A DNA stretch of 64,000 bases from Bacillus sp. es.034 (GTDB taxonomy: Bacteria > Bacillota > Bacilli > Bacillales > Bacillaceae_B), in contig NZ_PDIY01000001.1 of the NCBI RefSeq assembly GCF_002563655.1, positions 4,450,427 through 4,514,426 of the forward strand, given 5' to 3'. The notes beneath the pieces are model-generated. The model had not been told where the DNA came from, ran no database searches, and saw nothing but the letters and a program-made list of their open reading frames with translations. Positions within the stretch are counted from its first letter, which is position 1; each line of letters opens with the position of its first letter. The translations under genes and the position numbers were made by a program. Below, one piece after another: positions 17,249 to 27,547 of the stretch.

Positions 17249-19759
17249 TTAGTAAAGCGCATTATACATATGAATCGTAAATTCTGTCTCGCGATATGGT
17301 GTGACTTTGTCATCTTCTACGGTTACCATTCTCAGCTCACATGTTTGCCCTGTTGGATAATAGTTTTCTACAAGGTTAAATATAAGTTGCTCCGTACGTT
17401 CATGGCTTTCCCCCACCATATTAAATGTCCATTCAACTTTGTTCGAAATTCGCTCATCATTCAGGTAAAACGCAGCTTGAATTGTACGTGCCATATATTC
17501 TTGTGAAATACTTTGTTCTTGATATATCGGCACTTGTATACGGAAACCTGTGATTACACGTTTTGGCATGGCTACACTGATTTCAACAGGAGCCGCTTGT
17601 GAAGTACGACGATAATCAATTAGTGGCACAATTATTTCTTGAGGTGTTGCACCGCCGTGTACAAACTGTAATCCTCCACCGGCAATAAATCGATTTACGC
17701 CTTTAGCAATCACTTTTTCAACACCTTCTAATGTTGAAAAAACATCTGGTACATTAATAGCTCCATCATCTATTAATAAATTATGACCAACGGCAAAACG
17801 ACGATTCGAATCAATGATTTCACCTTTAACACTGACTACTTTAATATCATTTTCAATTCTTGGATACTGATAGAGGAATCCGTGATCTGCTGTTATAAAA
17901 ATTCGTTTTGCTTGCCATTTAGATAATCGATCAACAGCAATTGATAATTCTTTTATTGCTCTTTCCGCAGCTATATAAGTGGCACGTTCGGATTTTGCAG
18001 AATCACCTGCTGCATCGATTACATCATGATATATGTAAACGAGCCGTTTTCCTTTTAAATTTTCATCTGCTCTTGCTCTTGACCAGTCTAATAAATCGGT
18101 TAAACGATAGGCAGTTGCTTCTGGATGAGCTGCTTGTAGAATTTTAGTACGATTAGCAATTCCATTTGTAGGTTGGTCATCCGCTAATACAGTTCCATTT
18201 TTAGTAATCGATAATAATTTATGGGGTAATAAAGAGGCCATACCTAATTGTGTATATGTTGGGATATTCGCAACTAACGGACTGATAGTGGCAACTCCAT
18301 TTGAACGTAAATTTAACCGAGATACTAATTCTTCTCCAACTTCATATCGCACTGCATCCGAAATAATCACAAATACGCGTGTTGATTCTTTCTCAAGAAT
18401 CGGCTGTAAAACTTCTTTATAAAACTTAACCTGTTTAGGTAACTTCCCTTCTTCTGCAGTTTCTAAAAGATAATTAGTCTCTTGTGCAATTTTCAATAAA
18501 TATTTATTTTCATACCAATTTGTTAATTGCTCAGCTAGTTTTTCTAGCATTTCTTTATTTTCTAATTGCGTAAATCCTGTCATAAAGCGTCTATATGCTT
18601 GATCAATTAAGTAAAGTCCACTTGTATATTGAACGTATAAAGGCTCACGAGTATCATATTGCTTCAAGAACATTTTATACTTCGTCAATTCAACTGCATC
18701 TAGCAAAACGTTTAACAAGCGTCCAATTCGATCATTTCGTTTCGCCCAATACATTTTTAACCGTTTATGCAAAATTTCTTTCCACTCATCATAATTGGAT
18801 GTTTGATGAAGAAGTTCAGTTATTAATTTGTTTATCAATAAATAATCTATAATAGGGAAAGTTGAAATATCAGCAAATTGTTCGATAGGACGTTCATGCA
18901 ACACATCAACAATCGAAAAACTTTGTTCAATTTCCTTCATATAATTTTCTATGACTTCTACTTCGGTTTCTTTTGTATGTAGCCAATCATCAATAAATAA
19001 GGCACACACATTTCCACGAGTAGTTTCATATTTCTTTTGTAATGATTTTTCTTCAAATTGAGCATGACGTTGGAAATGAGCATATAATACATTCTCCATT
19101 AAATACTGTAATGTCAAGTCATTTGAGTGCAAACCAAAGTATTCCGAAATAAGCTCCCACATACGAATCGAGCTAAACCGTTTTGATATGGCTTTATATA
19201 CTTCATTTGTTTCTTCTTGTAAGCCACGCAACAATAAATGGCGAGTAATCTCTTCCATATTTGCAATGGGTGCGCCTGTTAGTACCGCTAACATAGCATA
19301 CTCTAGATCACGTTCACTAGCATTAGGGGGTACGACTTTCTTTAATTTATTTTTACGCTCTACACTTTTAAAAAAGTCTCCATATTCCTTAATCAAAGGT
19401 CTTAAAATGGCATCACTTACTTGCAACTGCTCTGCAAGTAATGCATTCGTATCAGCTTTAAACTCTATACCGTAAAGTTCCATATCCAGTAAAAAATTGT
19501 CTTCTATCGCTGGTTTTGCAAAATCAGCATATAATAAAAAAGAATCCTTTTTCTTTTCCAACTCGATTTCTAATTTAAGTGTAAAGAAATTATTACGCGT
19601 TAATTGACGGATATGAATCGGTTGCTCTGCTAATGTTTCTTCTAAATCAGAAACAGTATATTCTCCTTGCTCATTATACCAAAAAATAACAGTTCGCGGC
19701 TTATTTTTTTTATATAGCTCGTCCTCTATTCGCTCTTTTAAGAGTTCAATGACATTCAT
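17249..19759 (-). CDS. pglZ: BREX alkaline-phosphatase-like protein PglZ
   Basis: An 836-residue core BREX protein of the PglZ family, an alkaline-phosphatase-superfamily metal-binding protein needed for BREX defence and methylation. The metal-site motifs are FVIISDAVRYEVG at about 458-470 and RIFITADHGFLYQ at about 615-628, with YIYHDVIDAAGD between them. The N-terminal 100 residues carry the small domain typical of the BREX type 1 version (RTVIFWYNEQGEY). GAGGTGACACA precedes the ATG. It follows pglX with a gap of about 90 bases that contains a weak hairpin. Confidence 0.92.
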   Translation of the reverse strand: MNVIELLKERIEDELYKKNKPRTVIFWYNEQGEYTVSDLEETLAEQPIHIRQLTRNNFFTLKLEIELEKKKDSFLLYADFAKPAIEDNFLLDMELYGIEFKADTNALLAEQLQVSDAILRPLIKEYGDFFKSVERKNKLKKVVPPNASERDLEYAMLAVLTGAPIANMEEITRHLLLRGLQEETNEVYKAISKRFSSIRMWELISEYFGLHSNDLTLQYLMENVLYAHFQRHAQFEEKSLQKKYETTRGNVCALFIDDWLHTKETEVEVIENYMKEIEQSFSIVDVLHERPIEQFADISTFPIIDYLLINKLITELLHQTSNYDEWKEILHKRLKMYWAKRNDRIGRLLNVLLDAVELTKYKMFLKQYDTREPLYVQYTSGLYLIDQAYRRFMTGFTQLENKEMLEKLAEQLTNWYENKYLLKIAQETNYLLETAEEGKLPKQVKFYKEVLQPILEKESTRVFVIISDAVRYEVGEELVSRLNLRSNGVATISPLVANIPTYTQLGMASLLPHKLLSITKNGTVLADDQPTNGIANRTKILQAAHPEATAYRLTDLLDWSRARADENLKGKRLVYIYHDVIDAAGDSAKSERATYIAAERAIKELSIAVDRLSKWQAKRIFITADHGFLYQYPRIENDIKVVSVKGEIIDSNRRFAVGHNLLIDDGAINVPDVFSTLEGVEKVIAKGVNRFIAGGGLQFVHGGATPQEIIVPLIDYRRTSQAAPVEISVAMPKRVITGFRIQVPIYQEQSISQEYMARTIQAAFYLNDERISNKVEWTFNMVGESHERTEQLIFNLVENYYPTGQTCELRMVTVEDDKVTPYRETEFTIHMYNALY

Positions 19760-19816
19760 TGTGTCACCTCATTATGAATATTTATTAATAATATTTATTA
19801 TACATTAATATGAAAC

Positions 19817-19844
19817 AAGCCTCCTTACCAAAGTAAGAAGGCCA
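19817..19844 (-). terminator. Weak hairpin between pglX stop and pglZ start
   Basis: GCCTCCTTAC pairs with GTAAGAAGGC with one wobble pair, and a short T-rich stretch follows on the minus strand. The order of transcription here is pglZ (ending 17249) after pglX? No: pglX (23355 to 19849) comes first, so the hairpin lies after pglX and before pglZ. It could reduce pglZ expression or act as a processing site. Confidence 0.35.
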
Positions 19845-19848
19845 TGGT

Positions 19849-22800
19849 TTATTTAATCTTCGCTAATACTCCTTTGCCACCACGATAGAACTTCTCATAG
19901 TTAACTTTCACACCATCATCTAGATCAATTTCAATCTCTTCGTTAGCTATCTCAGCTAAACGTTTATCAAACTCTCGTAGTTCATCCATCTTCTTTTCAA
20001 AAGAAGTTTTTACTGCTGTTAGCTTTTTCTTCTCACTTGCTGATAAGTTGGGGTTCACTAATCGGTTTTCTAAATCAGTAATTTCATTTTGATATTTAGT
20101 TTGAATTTCTTGCAAATGCTCAAAGCGGATTGTTGCCATTGTACCTGGTTGATAACGATGCATATAAATTATGGTTCGTAAACCTTTTTGTTTACCTGAG
20201 TCCACAAGCCAATAGATCGGGCGTTTTTGATACACTTTACAGTGATCAATAAAGAACTCATCAATGAAGTAACGACGTAATCGCGTTTCAGCATCCTCGC
20301 CATTTTTCATTTCAAGTGAATCTCCTAGCCATTGCATATTTTCCTCCACTGTATCTGGAGAAAATACTACTGCCAAGAATTCTCGTAATCGAAGAATAAT
20401 ATCCTGCTCGAAATAAGCTGATTCTGTAAAATGAACGAATCCATTTAAATTTGGTTTAAATGAGGTAAATTTACTATCGCTCCATTCTCCACCGGCATAT
20501 ACTAAACCATCTATATCTATTGAATATCTTCCCAAGAGACAACCTATATAATAGGATAAAAATGATTTAACAGCATCTTCCTTATTCATATTTTTTATTG
20601 AAGACTTTATAGCCTTTCGATCATTAAATATATCCTTCTCTAAATCAAATTCATTAATAAAAAAATGATTTAAGAGGAATTCATTTTCACATAATTTATC
20701 AATAAATGTGCGTATTTCGCTTTCCGTTCTTTGGAAACTATCTCCGATATAAGCTTCACCACTTAATAATGGATGTTTTTTAAAGTCCCAAGATACTTCT
20801 TTCATATCCCATTCACTTTTCGATATAAATATATTTTCTTTTACTAAATTCTCTACTTCAAACTTATTAATTTTCTTGTAAGGTAAGCTCTTAATAACCC
20901 CATTATTATAATGTAATCCTGATAACGATAGATTAAGAAAGTTTTGAAATACGATACTATTAATATAACCTAATACCATATATTTATCTTTTTCATCATG
21001 TAAGAACATAGTTGGACCAGCAGTATCAAAAATAAAACCATTCGGGACATATCTAGCACTAAAACCACCAGTAGTTAAATCAGACCATGTCAGTCCTTCT
21101 TTAAAATAACTAGAGATATTTTTTATTGTTCTTGTTGGAGATTTATACAACTCTGTTGCATAATCTAAAACTCTTTTACCATTCTCTTCCCAATCCACTA
21201 CAAATTCGTTATTGCCAAACCATTTTCTATATGATCCCCCTTTATTATACGGAAACCATCTGTTTTTACTTTTTAATGATTCTTCATTAGATTTTATATT
21301 GAAACCAACTTTGTAAAAATCTACTTCAAACCATCTTTTTAAAAATCTATCATTATCCGATGTTGCCATTCCCTGCTTAGGGTCCCCCACATCTAAAATA
21401 TTATCAAATTTCAGAAAAGCATTTCTTATATTTTCAGATATCCAATAAGATATAGGAGAACCGGGTAATTTCATGAAATTCTCTTGTTCAAACTTATACC
21501 GTTTTGCACTATTAAATTCTTTTTGTTTTTGTAAGGCAGTTTCACTTTCCACTAACCTGACATAAATCCCATTAAATTCTTCGATATTAATATTTCTTAA
21601 TACAAAAGTTGTAGATTGTACTACTTCTCCATTAATTTCTTCAAATGCTCTTGCCCCTAAATGAACTAGATTATAGATTGTACGGTTTGAAATAATCTCT
21701 TTTCTTAATTTCTCATAGCTAGTCAAGAACATCCACGAGGTTTGATTAATAGCTGAATAAAAACCATTACCTTTTAGTAGATGATTTATTTCCATAAAAG
21801 CTGCAAACAAATCTGCCTTACTATTTGGATAATATGCCTTCAAATACGCATTAAATTCTTTACTAAGCTTCTTAGTACCAAGATAAGGCGGATTCATTAC
21901 TATTACATCATATTCATTCCGCATAATTTTCGTTTGCTGAATTAATTCTGGCAGTAGTTCTTTTGCGGTATCATGTTGTTCGCTATAAAACAAATCTTCA
22001 ACCGGATTAATTTGAATATGTTCTAAGCGTTCCTCAATAAATATGATATCCCGTTCTGTAATATTGATTAATGAACCATATGTTTTTGCATTGTGATATT
22101 GGTCAAAGAATGCTTTTACTTTTTTATATCGCTCACCCTCTTCCTCCTGAGCAACATATGCTATGACGCTATCTGATATATGATTCGTTTCTTGAATCGA
22201 CACCAAGTTAAACTGAATGCCTTCTCGTTCAACACTACGCAAGAATCGACGGGAATAGGCAGCGGCTTTCATGACGACTGCAAATGCTGCTAATTGATAT
22301 GCGCGGTCATCAATATCTAATCCATACAAATTATTTTCTATTATTAATCGTGGAATCTCCCGTTCTGGATATCCACACTTTTCATAAATTTGCTGGAATA
22401 CTTCAAACGCATAAACTAAAATATGTCCACTTCCCATTGCAGGATCAAGTAGTTTAATATCCTCTACTCTTAACTCTTTATTCACAAATGATGCAATTTT
22501 CTCCTGGAAATCCTCTTCTTCATGCTTAATGAAGTATTCCCAATTACTTATTAAATCTTCATCTTCTCGATGTGCCTCAGTCCAGTAGCGTCCAAGTGAG
22601 TTCTGTACCATGTACTGTACGATCCACTTTGGTGTAAAGAGTTGTGTTGCAAAAGGTATTTCCTCTTTTTTGTATTTGCTTTTTTGCGCAAACACCCTAT
22701 CCTTTTCTTCTGCGATGTAATATTGATACAACCATCCAATCACTTCAATTTCTTCAAAACTATTCGTTAATTCATCATTTTTAACAAGTACCTTAATGAC

Positions 22801-23355
22801 TGATTCTGCATCTAGTAAAAAGTCTGGCAGTAAAAGCTCTGTATAATTTTGAATTTGTTCAAATAGGAATGGTAAAATACTGTTTAATGCATTACATTGT
22901 GCAATAAACAGCTTGCGAAATGCTCCTTCTGTATCCCCTGCATGTAATAATGCACGAATTTCTTCTGGTTTTATTGGTAATTCCATTGTTTCATATTCAA
23001 ATAAAATATCAGGATCTACTCGTCCTACACTACTTGACAACACACTTACCTTTTCTGGTAAGTAATCATGTACTTCCATAAAACGAATGGCAATAATACG
23101 GTTAAACCACGTATAGGCAACCTCTTCAACTAACCGCTTATAACCTTTTTGTCTAAGCTGATTCTTTAATGAGTCGAATGCTGGTTTCATATAAAGGGGA
23201 TATGACTTATGATTAATCATTATTTGCCCAAATTCTTCATGAATTTCTAAATCATTCTTTTCATCAATACCATACAATAGTGCCTTTGTTTTTACTTGAT
23301 CGATTAATTGACGACGTGATTGAATGGCAAAGTTTTTCAATTCCGTTTTGTTCAC
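19849..23355 (-). CDS. pglX: BREX adenine-specific DNA methyltransferase PglX (BrxX)
   Basis: A 1168-residue class I methyltransferase that marks host DNA in BREX, usually N6-methyladenine at a non-palindromic site. The SAM-binding motif DPAMGSGHILVYAF is near residue 303 and the catalytic NPPY motif (VIVMNPPYLGTKK) near residue 486. A long target-recognition region fills 600-1000, and a coiled coil is near the end. An in-frame GTG lies three codons upstream (23364). I prefer GTG at 23355 because GAGGTG is correctly spaced and the product then begins MNKTELKNF, which I recall as the usual family start. The frame is intact, with no obvious homopolymer switch tract noticed. Confidence 0.92.
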   Translation of the reverse strand: MNKTELKNFAIQSRRQLIDQVKTKALLYGIDEKNDLEIHEEFGQIMINHKSYPLYMKPAFDSLKNQLRQKGYKRLVEEVAYTWFNRIIAIRFMEVHDYLPEKVSVLSSSVGRVDPDILFEYETMELPIKPEEIRALLHAGDTEGAFRKLFIAQCNALNSILPFLFEQIQNYTELLLPDFLLDAESVIKVLVKNDELTNSFEEIEVIGWLYQYYIAEEKDRVFAQKSKYKKEEIPFATQLFTPKWIVQYMVQNSLGRYWTEAHREDEDLISNWEYFIKHEEEDFQEKIASFVNKELRVEDIKLLDPAMGSGHILVYAFEVFQQIYEKCGYPEREIPRLIIENNLYGLDIDDRAYQLAAFAVVMKAAAYSRRFLRSVEREGIQFNLVSIQETNHISDSVIAYVAQEEEGERYKKVKAFFDQYHNAKTYGSLINITERDIIFIEERLEHIQINPVEDLFYSEQHDTAKELLPELIQQTKIMRNEYDVIVMNPPYLGTKKLSKEFNAYLKAYYPNSKADLFAAFMEINHLLKGNGFYSAINQTSWMFLTSYEKLRKEIISNRTIYNLVHLGARAFEEINGEVVQSTTFVLRNINIEEFNGIYVRLVESETALQKQKEFNSAKRYKFEQENFMKLPGSPISYWISENIRNAFLKFDNILDVGDPKQGMATSDNDRFLKRWFEVDFYKVGFNIKSNEESLKSKNRWFPYNKGGSYRKWFGNNEFVVDWEENGKRVLDYATELYKSPTRTIKNISSYFKEGLTWSDLTTGGFSARYVPNGFIFDTAGPTMFLHDEKDKYMVLGYINSIVFQNFLNLSLSGLHYNNGVIKSLPYKKINKFEVENLVKENIFISKSEWDMKEVSWDFKKHPLLSGEAYIGDSFQRTESEIRTFIDKLCENEFLLNHFFINEFDLEKDIFNDRKAIKSSIKNMNKEDAVKSFLSYYIGCLLGRYSIDIDGLVYAGGEWSDSKFTSFKPNLNGFVHFTESAYFEQDIILRLREFLAVVFSPDTVEENMQWLGDSLEMKNGEDAETRLRRYFIDEFFIDHCKVYQKRPIYWLVDSGKQKGLRTIIYMHRYQPGTMATIRFEHLQEIQTKYQNEITDLENRLVNPNLSASEKKKLTAVKTSFEKKMDELREFDKRLAEIANEEIEIDLDDGVKVNYEKFYRGGKGVLAKIK

Positions 23356-23402
23356 TTTTTCCACCTCATTACAACAAAGGAAGGGAAGGCCCCTTCTAAT
23401 GC

Positions 23403-26400
23403 CTATAATTCAATTTTTAATGTGTTTTCTTTCAGTTCTTTTAATAACTGTGTTCGTAACTCTGCTAATACAATATCTAAGTCAGATTGTGTTTCGATCC
23501 TTGTATGTGAAATCATGTTTTTTAATTCGCTTGGAGAAATAATTTTTGTTCCTTTTTCACGTACAACAATAGTAGGTGCATCCGGACTGGGTGGAGTTAC
23601 TTTAGCTTGTCGATTTAACTCTTCCTCTTTCTGTTTCGCCTCTATTTGAATTGATTCGGTAACCGAACGTAATTTTGATAAATTCAACTGTATTGTAATC
23701 AAACTATTACTGCCTAGAATTTCTTGCTGTAACGTCTTGAACTGTTGCATTTCATCTTTTATTAAACCTAAAACAATAATGTTATTTGAATAATAATCTT
23801 TCAAATCATCTAGTTTTTTCTCTAGTTGATTAATTTGACTTACAAGACCTTGTTTTTGTTCTGTTACTTCTTCTTGAATTGATTGTTCTAGCTTTTCAAT
23901 TAAACGTGGTAATTGTGGAATTTCAAGATAAGGCAATGATTTTGTTAAGATGTCTGTTATCTGTTTTTTTATCACGTTCACTTTCTCTGATTGAGTATAA
24001 CGTAAATCATTTTGAACTTGATTTAAAAAAGCTACTGCCTCATCAAATCGTTCAATTGGTGATTTTAAATAGAAACCAGATAACTGTTCGATAGCTTTTT
24101 CCCAAATGTATAAATCATCTTCGGCATCAATAAATGCCTTAACAAGCTGTTCCGATTCTCTAATTTGTGTTAATCGAAGAATTTCAATTTTTAAAGAACT
24201 AATCTTTGTTCCTTCAGGATAAGTAAACTCAGGAAATAGTGTTTTCTTTCGACGGTCATCCATCTCATCTAATGGTTCGATAAAATACTTCTGTAATGCC
24301 AATTTAATCGCATTCGCGAACTCTTGATAAGAATCACCAGTATCCATTCGTCCAAACAAATCTTTATATAATCCAATAAAATAACGACGCACTTTTGGAT
24401 CCACTTCAATTTCAGGAATTACACGAATTTTATCTCGCTCTGTTGTTCGGGCAAGTTTATCATAAAATTGAGGTGAAATCGTTGGAGTGAAGTTTTCACC
24501 TGCAATCATTAACTTTACTTTACCTGACTGCATTAAAGCTAGGACAATACCAATTGTATCGTAATCACTCCAGCCATAAGGTACCTGATTATATTTCTCA
24601 ATAAATTCCTTTAACGATGGTTTTTGGTGCATACGAATGAGTTCATCTAAATGGCGTACTACTTCGTTATAAGCTTTTACATTACCTGTTTCACCTAATA
24701 AATCATTTGTAATACCTTTCTCTGCTAGGTTTCTCCATTGTTCTTTGAATGTCTTCATTAGAATTGGTTCATCAATGTATTCTAAATACTTATATGTGTT
24801 TTTGATTAACATATCAAAGGCGTCTGATACTTGCTTTTCAAAATTACCCCTGAATGTACGCTCCTGCATTTGAATGAAGATTGTAGCTTCTTCACAAGCT
24901 TTTCTTAATAGTTCTTCAGCCTTTACCTCGTAGTCACCAATACTGTCCATTTTTGCGTCATAAATACGATGTTGAGCCTGTGTTGTACTTGGATTACGTT
25001 TTAAATTCACATAACGCCGAATCTGTTCAGAAATACGAATGGCTTCTTCTGCCTCGGCAATTAATTCCTCATTTAAATAAATAACCATTTGCCCTTCTAT
25101 TGACTGTAAAGCGGCTTCTGTAGGTGTCAATCCACCCGTAATGACTTGCATTGTTAACGGATATTTCATATTTGTTTTTGCATAATTATCAAAACGTTTA
25201 TTGTATTCAAATAGCATTCCCTTTTGATAGTTATATTTAGCGTTTGGATACATTTTCTCAAAAAAAGTATCGCCTAACTTTTCTTTAATTTTAATTGCAT
25301 TAACATCAACATTACGAATTTCTTTATTTATTTCTTGCTCTTCATCTGATAAGAATGAATACGTACCGTCTGCGTGCTTCTCAATAAACATCGTTTGCTC
25401 TAGACGGTTTAAAGATTCTTTAATAGCAGTTTCATTTTTCTCAGACTGAATACTTTCTAATAAAAGTGTTGAGATATTATTTGGTGTTGCTTTAATGTGG
25501 TCTATACCTTTAATCAAATACAATACTTTTAATACATCAACATCATTTTCAACAAGACCTTCCGAATTTTTTGCGCGGTTTTCAGCTCTCGAAATCGTCT
25601 GTACGATAGCTGATTCTAAATGTTGACGAATAGTTGGATAAAACTCTGCCATCGTTACTAAATTGCCTAACTCCTCTTGATCATTATTAATCGCTGCTTC
25701 TTGGAAAGCTTTTAATAATGAACGTTCCCCTCTTGAAGCGTAAGAACTCCCTTCACCATGAATACCAATTTTCTCTAAAACAGCTTGCAATAAATCCACT
25801 TGATAAGGTACAAATGGATATGTTTCTACAAACTCAACAGTTGAACGATACCCTGATCGATATTGTGTTCGTTCTTTATCAAAAGAAAGACGATTACGAA
25901 TTAATTGCTCATTCGGTTCAAAAGTAGACTCTAAGGTTTTCGAAGCCGTTTCTGTTTTTTCTAATAAACGGCGTTTTAAAACTTCGTCTGTATCTGAACT
26001 TGATAAATTGATCCGTGTTTCAAATCTTCCTTGAATTTTCGAAAAATCTTTTGTATTAGCTGCATTCATATTAGAAACGTCTTTAATCTTTTCCTGAGAA
26101 GTAACTGCAATCCATGCTTGTCCCATTGCAGCAGCACCAATTTCTTCTACAGCGTTTTGTAAATCAAGCATAAGGTTATTATCTGTACCGATATATTGAC
26201 CAACTTCATCAATTAAAAAGATTAAGCGATAGTCGGAGCCTTTAGATTTACAATATTGTGCAACAAGCTCACCTAACTGAACCGCTGAAATTGAAAATTC
26301 CTTATGTGCTGATTTTACTAGGAAATCCGCCGTATCTTGTTCATAGCCAATTTCACAAAGTGCAGCAATAATTTTTGCATATCTCAAGCGGAATTTAATA

Positions 26401-26990
26401 CGGAAATCTTGCCATTTTTCGTTATGTAATTCTTCAATTTTCGAACAAAAAGCATCATATTTTTGGTCACTAGCTAGTTGCCGTTCGAAATCCGCTACCC
26501 ATAGCGTATTGGAATAACCTAAATGTTCATTAAAGGCACGTAAGATAATTTCGATAATACTTTCTTTCGTACCACGTGCTGCACTGGCTCCTGCTTCAGA
26601 ACCAACATTAAATAACAAAGCGTCTGAGGGTTTTGATTCTATTCGAGACATTACATCTAAAAGTGCAGTATCAGAAACTTTATCTTTAAAGTATTCAAAT
26701 GGTGTTTTTTTCCCGACTTTCTTACCATCCAATACGTAAGATAAAATTTTAAGGAAATGTGATTTACCGGAACCGAAGAAACCAGAAATCCACACACCCA
26801 CATTTTTCGTTGGTGTTGAATACACCATATCATAATTTTTATAAAACCCTTTTAAACTATCTAAAATTTCTGATGTAACAACATATTCTTCTAACTCTGT
26901 TTGAATTGTAACTTCATCAATTTGACCTGCTTGTACAACACCATTGATTGGACGGTCAATTCTTTTTTCAAAGATCTCTTGGATAATCAT
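23403..26990 (-). CDS. brxC: BREX ATPase BrxC
   Basis: A P-loop ATPase of 1195 residues, the BrxC/PglY core protein (DUF499/ATP-binding type). Walker A is WISGFFGSGKSHFLK at about 67-81, and Walker B is YRLIFLIDEVGQYIG near 255-268. The C-terminal third is rich in coiled coil (for example QKQGLVSQINQLEKKLDDL). A GTG three codons upstream is in frame, but AAGGAG sits eight bases before the ATG at 26990, which fixes the start. It follows brxB with a 12-base gap and precedes pglX, so the genes are one operon. Confidence 0.93.
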   Translation of the reverse strand: MIIQEIFEKRIDRPINGVVQAGQIDEVTIQTELEEYVVTSEILDSLKGFYKNYDMVYSTPTKNVGVWISGFFGSGKSHFLKILSYVLDGKKVGKKTPFEYFKDKVSDTALLDVMSRIESKPSDALLFNVGSEAGASAARGTKESIIEIILRAFNEHLGYSNTLWVADFERQLASDQKYDAFCSKIEELHNEKWQDFRIKFRLRYAKIIAALCEIGYEQDTADFLVKSAHKEFSISAVQLGELVAQYCKSKGSDYRLIFLIDEVGQYIGTDNNLMLDLQNAVEEIGAAAMGQAWIAVTSQEKIKDVSNMNAANTKDFSKIQGRFETRINLSSSDTDEVLKRRLLEKTETASKTLESTFEPNEQLIRNRLSFDKERTQYRSGYRSTVEFVETYPFVPYQVDLLQAVLEKIGIHGEGSSYASRGERSLLKAFQEAAINNDQEELGNLVTMAEFYPTIRQHLESAIVQTISRAENRAKNSEGLVENDVDVLKVLYLIKGIDHIKATPNNISTLLLESIQSEKNETAIKESLNRLEQTMFIEKHADGTYSFLSDEEQEINKEIRNVDVNAIKIKEKLGDTFFEKMYPNAKYNYQKGMLFEYNKRFDNYAKTNMKYPLTMQVITGGLTPTEAALQSIEGQMVIYLNEELIAEAEEAIRISEQIRRYVNLKRNPSTTQAQHRIYDAKMDSIGDYEVKAEELLRKACEEATIFIQMQERTFRGNFEKQVSDAFDMLIKNTYKYLEYIDEPILMKTFKEQWRNLAEKGITNDLLGETGNVKAYNEVVRHLDELIRMHQKPSLKEFIEKYNQVPYGWSDYDTIGIVLALMQSGKVKLMIAGENFTPTISPQFYDKLARTTERDKIRVIPEIEVDPKVRRYFIGLYKDLFGRMDTGDSYQEFANAIKLALQKYFIEPLDEMDDRRKKTLFPEFTYPEGTKISSLKIEILRLTQIRESEQLVKAFIDAEDDLYIWEKAIEQLSGFYLKSPIERFDEAVAFLNQVQNDLRYTQSEKVNVIKKQITDILTKSLPYLEIPQLPRLIEKLEQSIQEEVTEQKQGLVSQINQLEKKLDDLKDYYSNNIIVLGLIKDEMQQFKTLQQEILGSNSLITIQLNLSKLRSVTESIQIEAKQKEEELNRQAKVTPPSPDAPTIVVREKGTKIISPSELKNMISHTRIETQSDLDIVLAELRTQLLKELKENTLKIEL

Positions 26991-27002
26991 TGTTCGCACT
27001 CC

Positions 27003-27545
27003 TTATGAAATTCTAGTGATTTGGTATTCATCTTCATGTCGGAACTTATTAAATAGCCTTAAATCTACTCCTGAAAAATAACCCGGATAAAATAATATAA
27101 TTGGTGTTCTAAATGCATGATTAGATATTTTTTTAAGTAAATGACTGGAGCGAATAAATGGATGTACTGTTCCTATACCTGTTATAAAAATCAATTCCAC
27201 TTTATCCGCTTTTTCAATGAATGCGTTCACCATTAAATCTTGATCTTCTAAAACAGTTTGAATAGCTTGAGAAAGCTCCACATAGCCTTCTTCTTCAGCA
27301 ATAATGATTAGTTCTTCTAGATCTTCATCGAATAAACTGATAAGAAATTCAAAAAGGTTGATTTCTTTAATATTTAATGTAGTTCTTTTTAATAATCCCT
27401 CAACATATGTACGTACTGTTAATTCATCTTCAGCCGGATAATCAAAAACAAAATGGGGAATTTCACTCCCTATCCCTTTTGGTGTCGTAAACCCTACTTC
27501 ATTTATGCGTTCTTCCAATAATTCTAATCGTTTATATATGGTCAC
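27003..27545 (-). CDS. brxB: BREX protein BrxB (DUF1788)
   Basis: A 180-residue BrxB family protein. Matching features are the start YKRLELLEERI, the middle FVFDYPAEDE and INLFEFLI, and the end VELIFITGIGTVHPFIRSS followed by PIILFYPGYFSG, which is the conserved DUF1788 pattern. The molecular role is unknown, but it is a usual member of BREX type 1 loci. The GTG start has AGGTGG upstream, located in the last codons of brxA, so translation is coupled across the two-base gap. Confidence 0.9.
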   Translation of the reverse strand: MTIYKRLELLEERINEVGFTTPKGIGSEIPHFVFDYPAEDELTVRTYVEGLLKRTTLNIKEINLFEFLISLFDEDLEELIIIAEEEGYVELSQAIQTVLEDQDLMVNAFIEKADKVELIFITGIGTVHPFIRSSHLLKKISNHAFRTPIILFYPGYFSGVDLRLFNKFRHEDEYQITRIS

Positions 27546-27547
27546 TC

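Noticed and set aside
19849..23355. Phase-variable tract in pglX
   Set aside because: Phase variation is known for some PglX genes, but the frame is intact here and no long homopolymer or repeat tract stood out.
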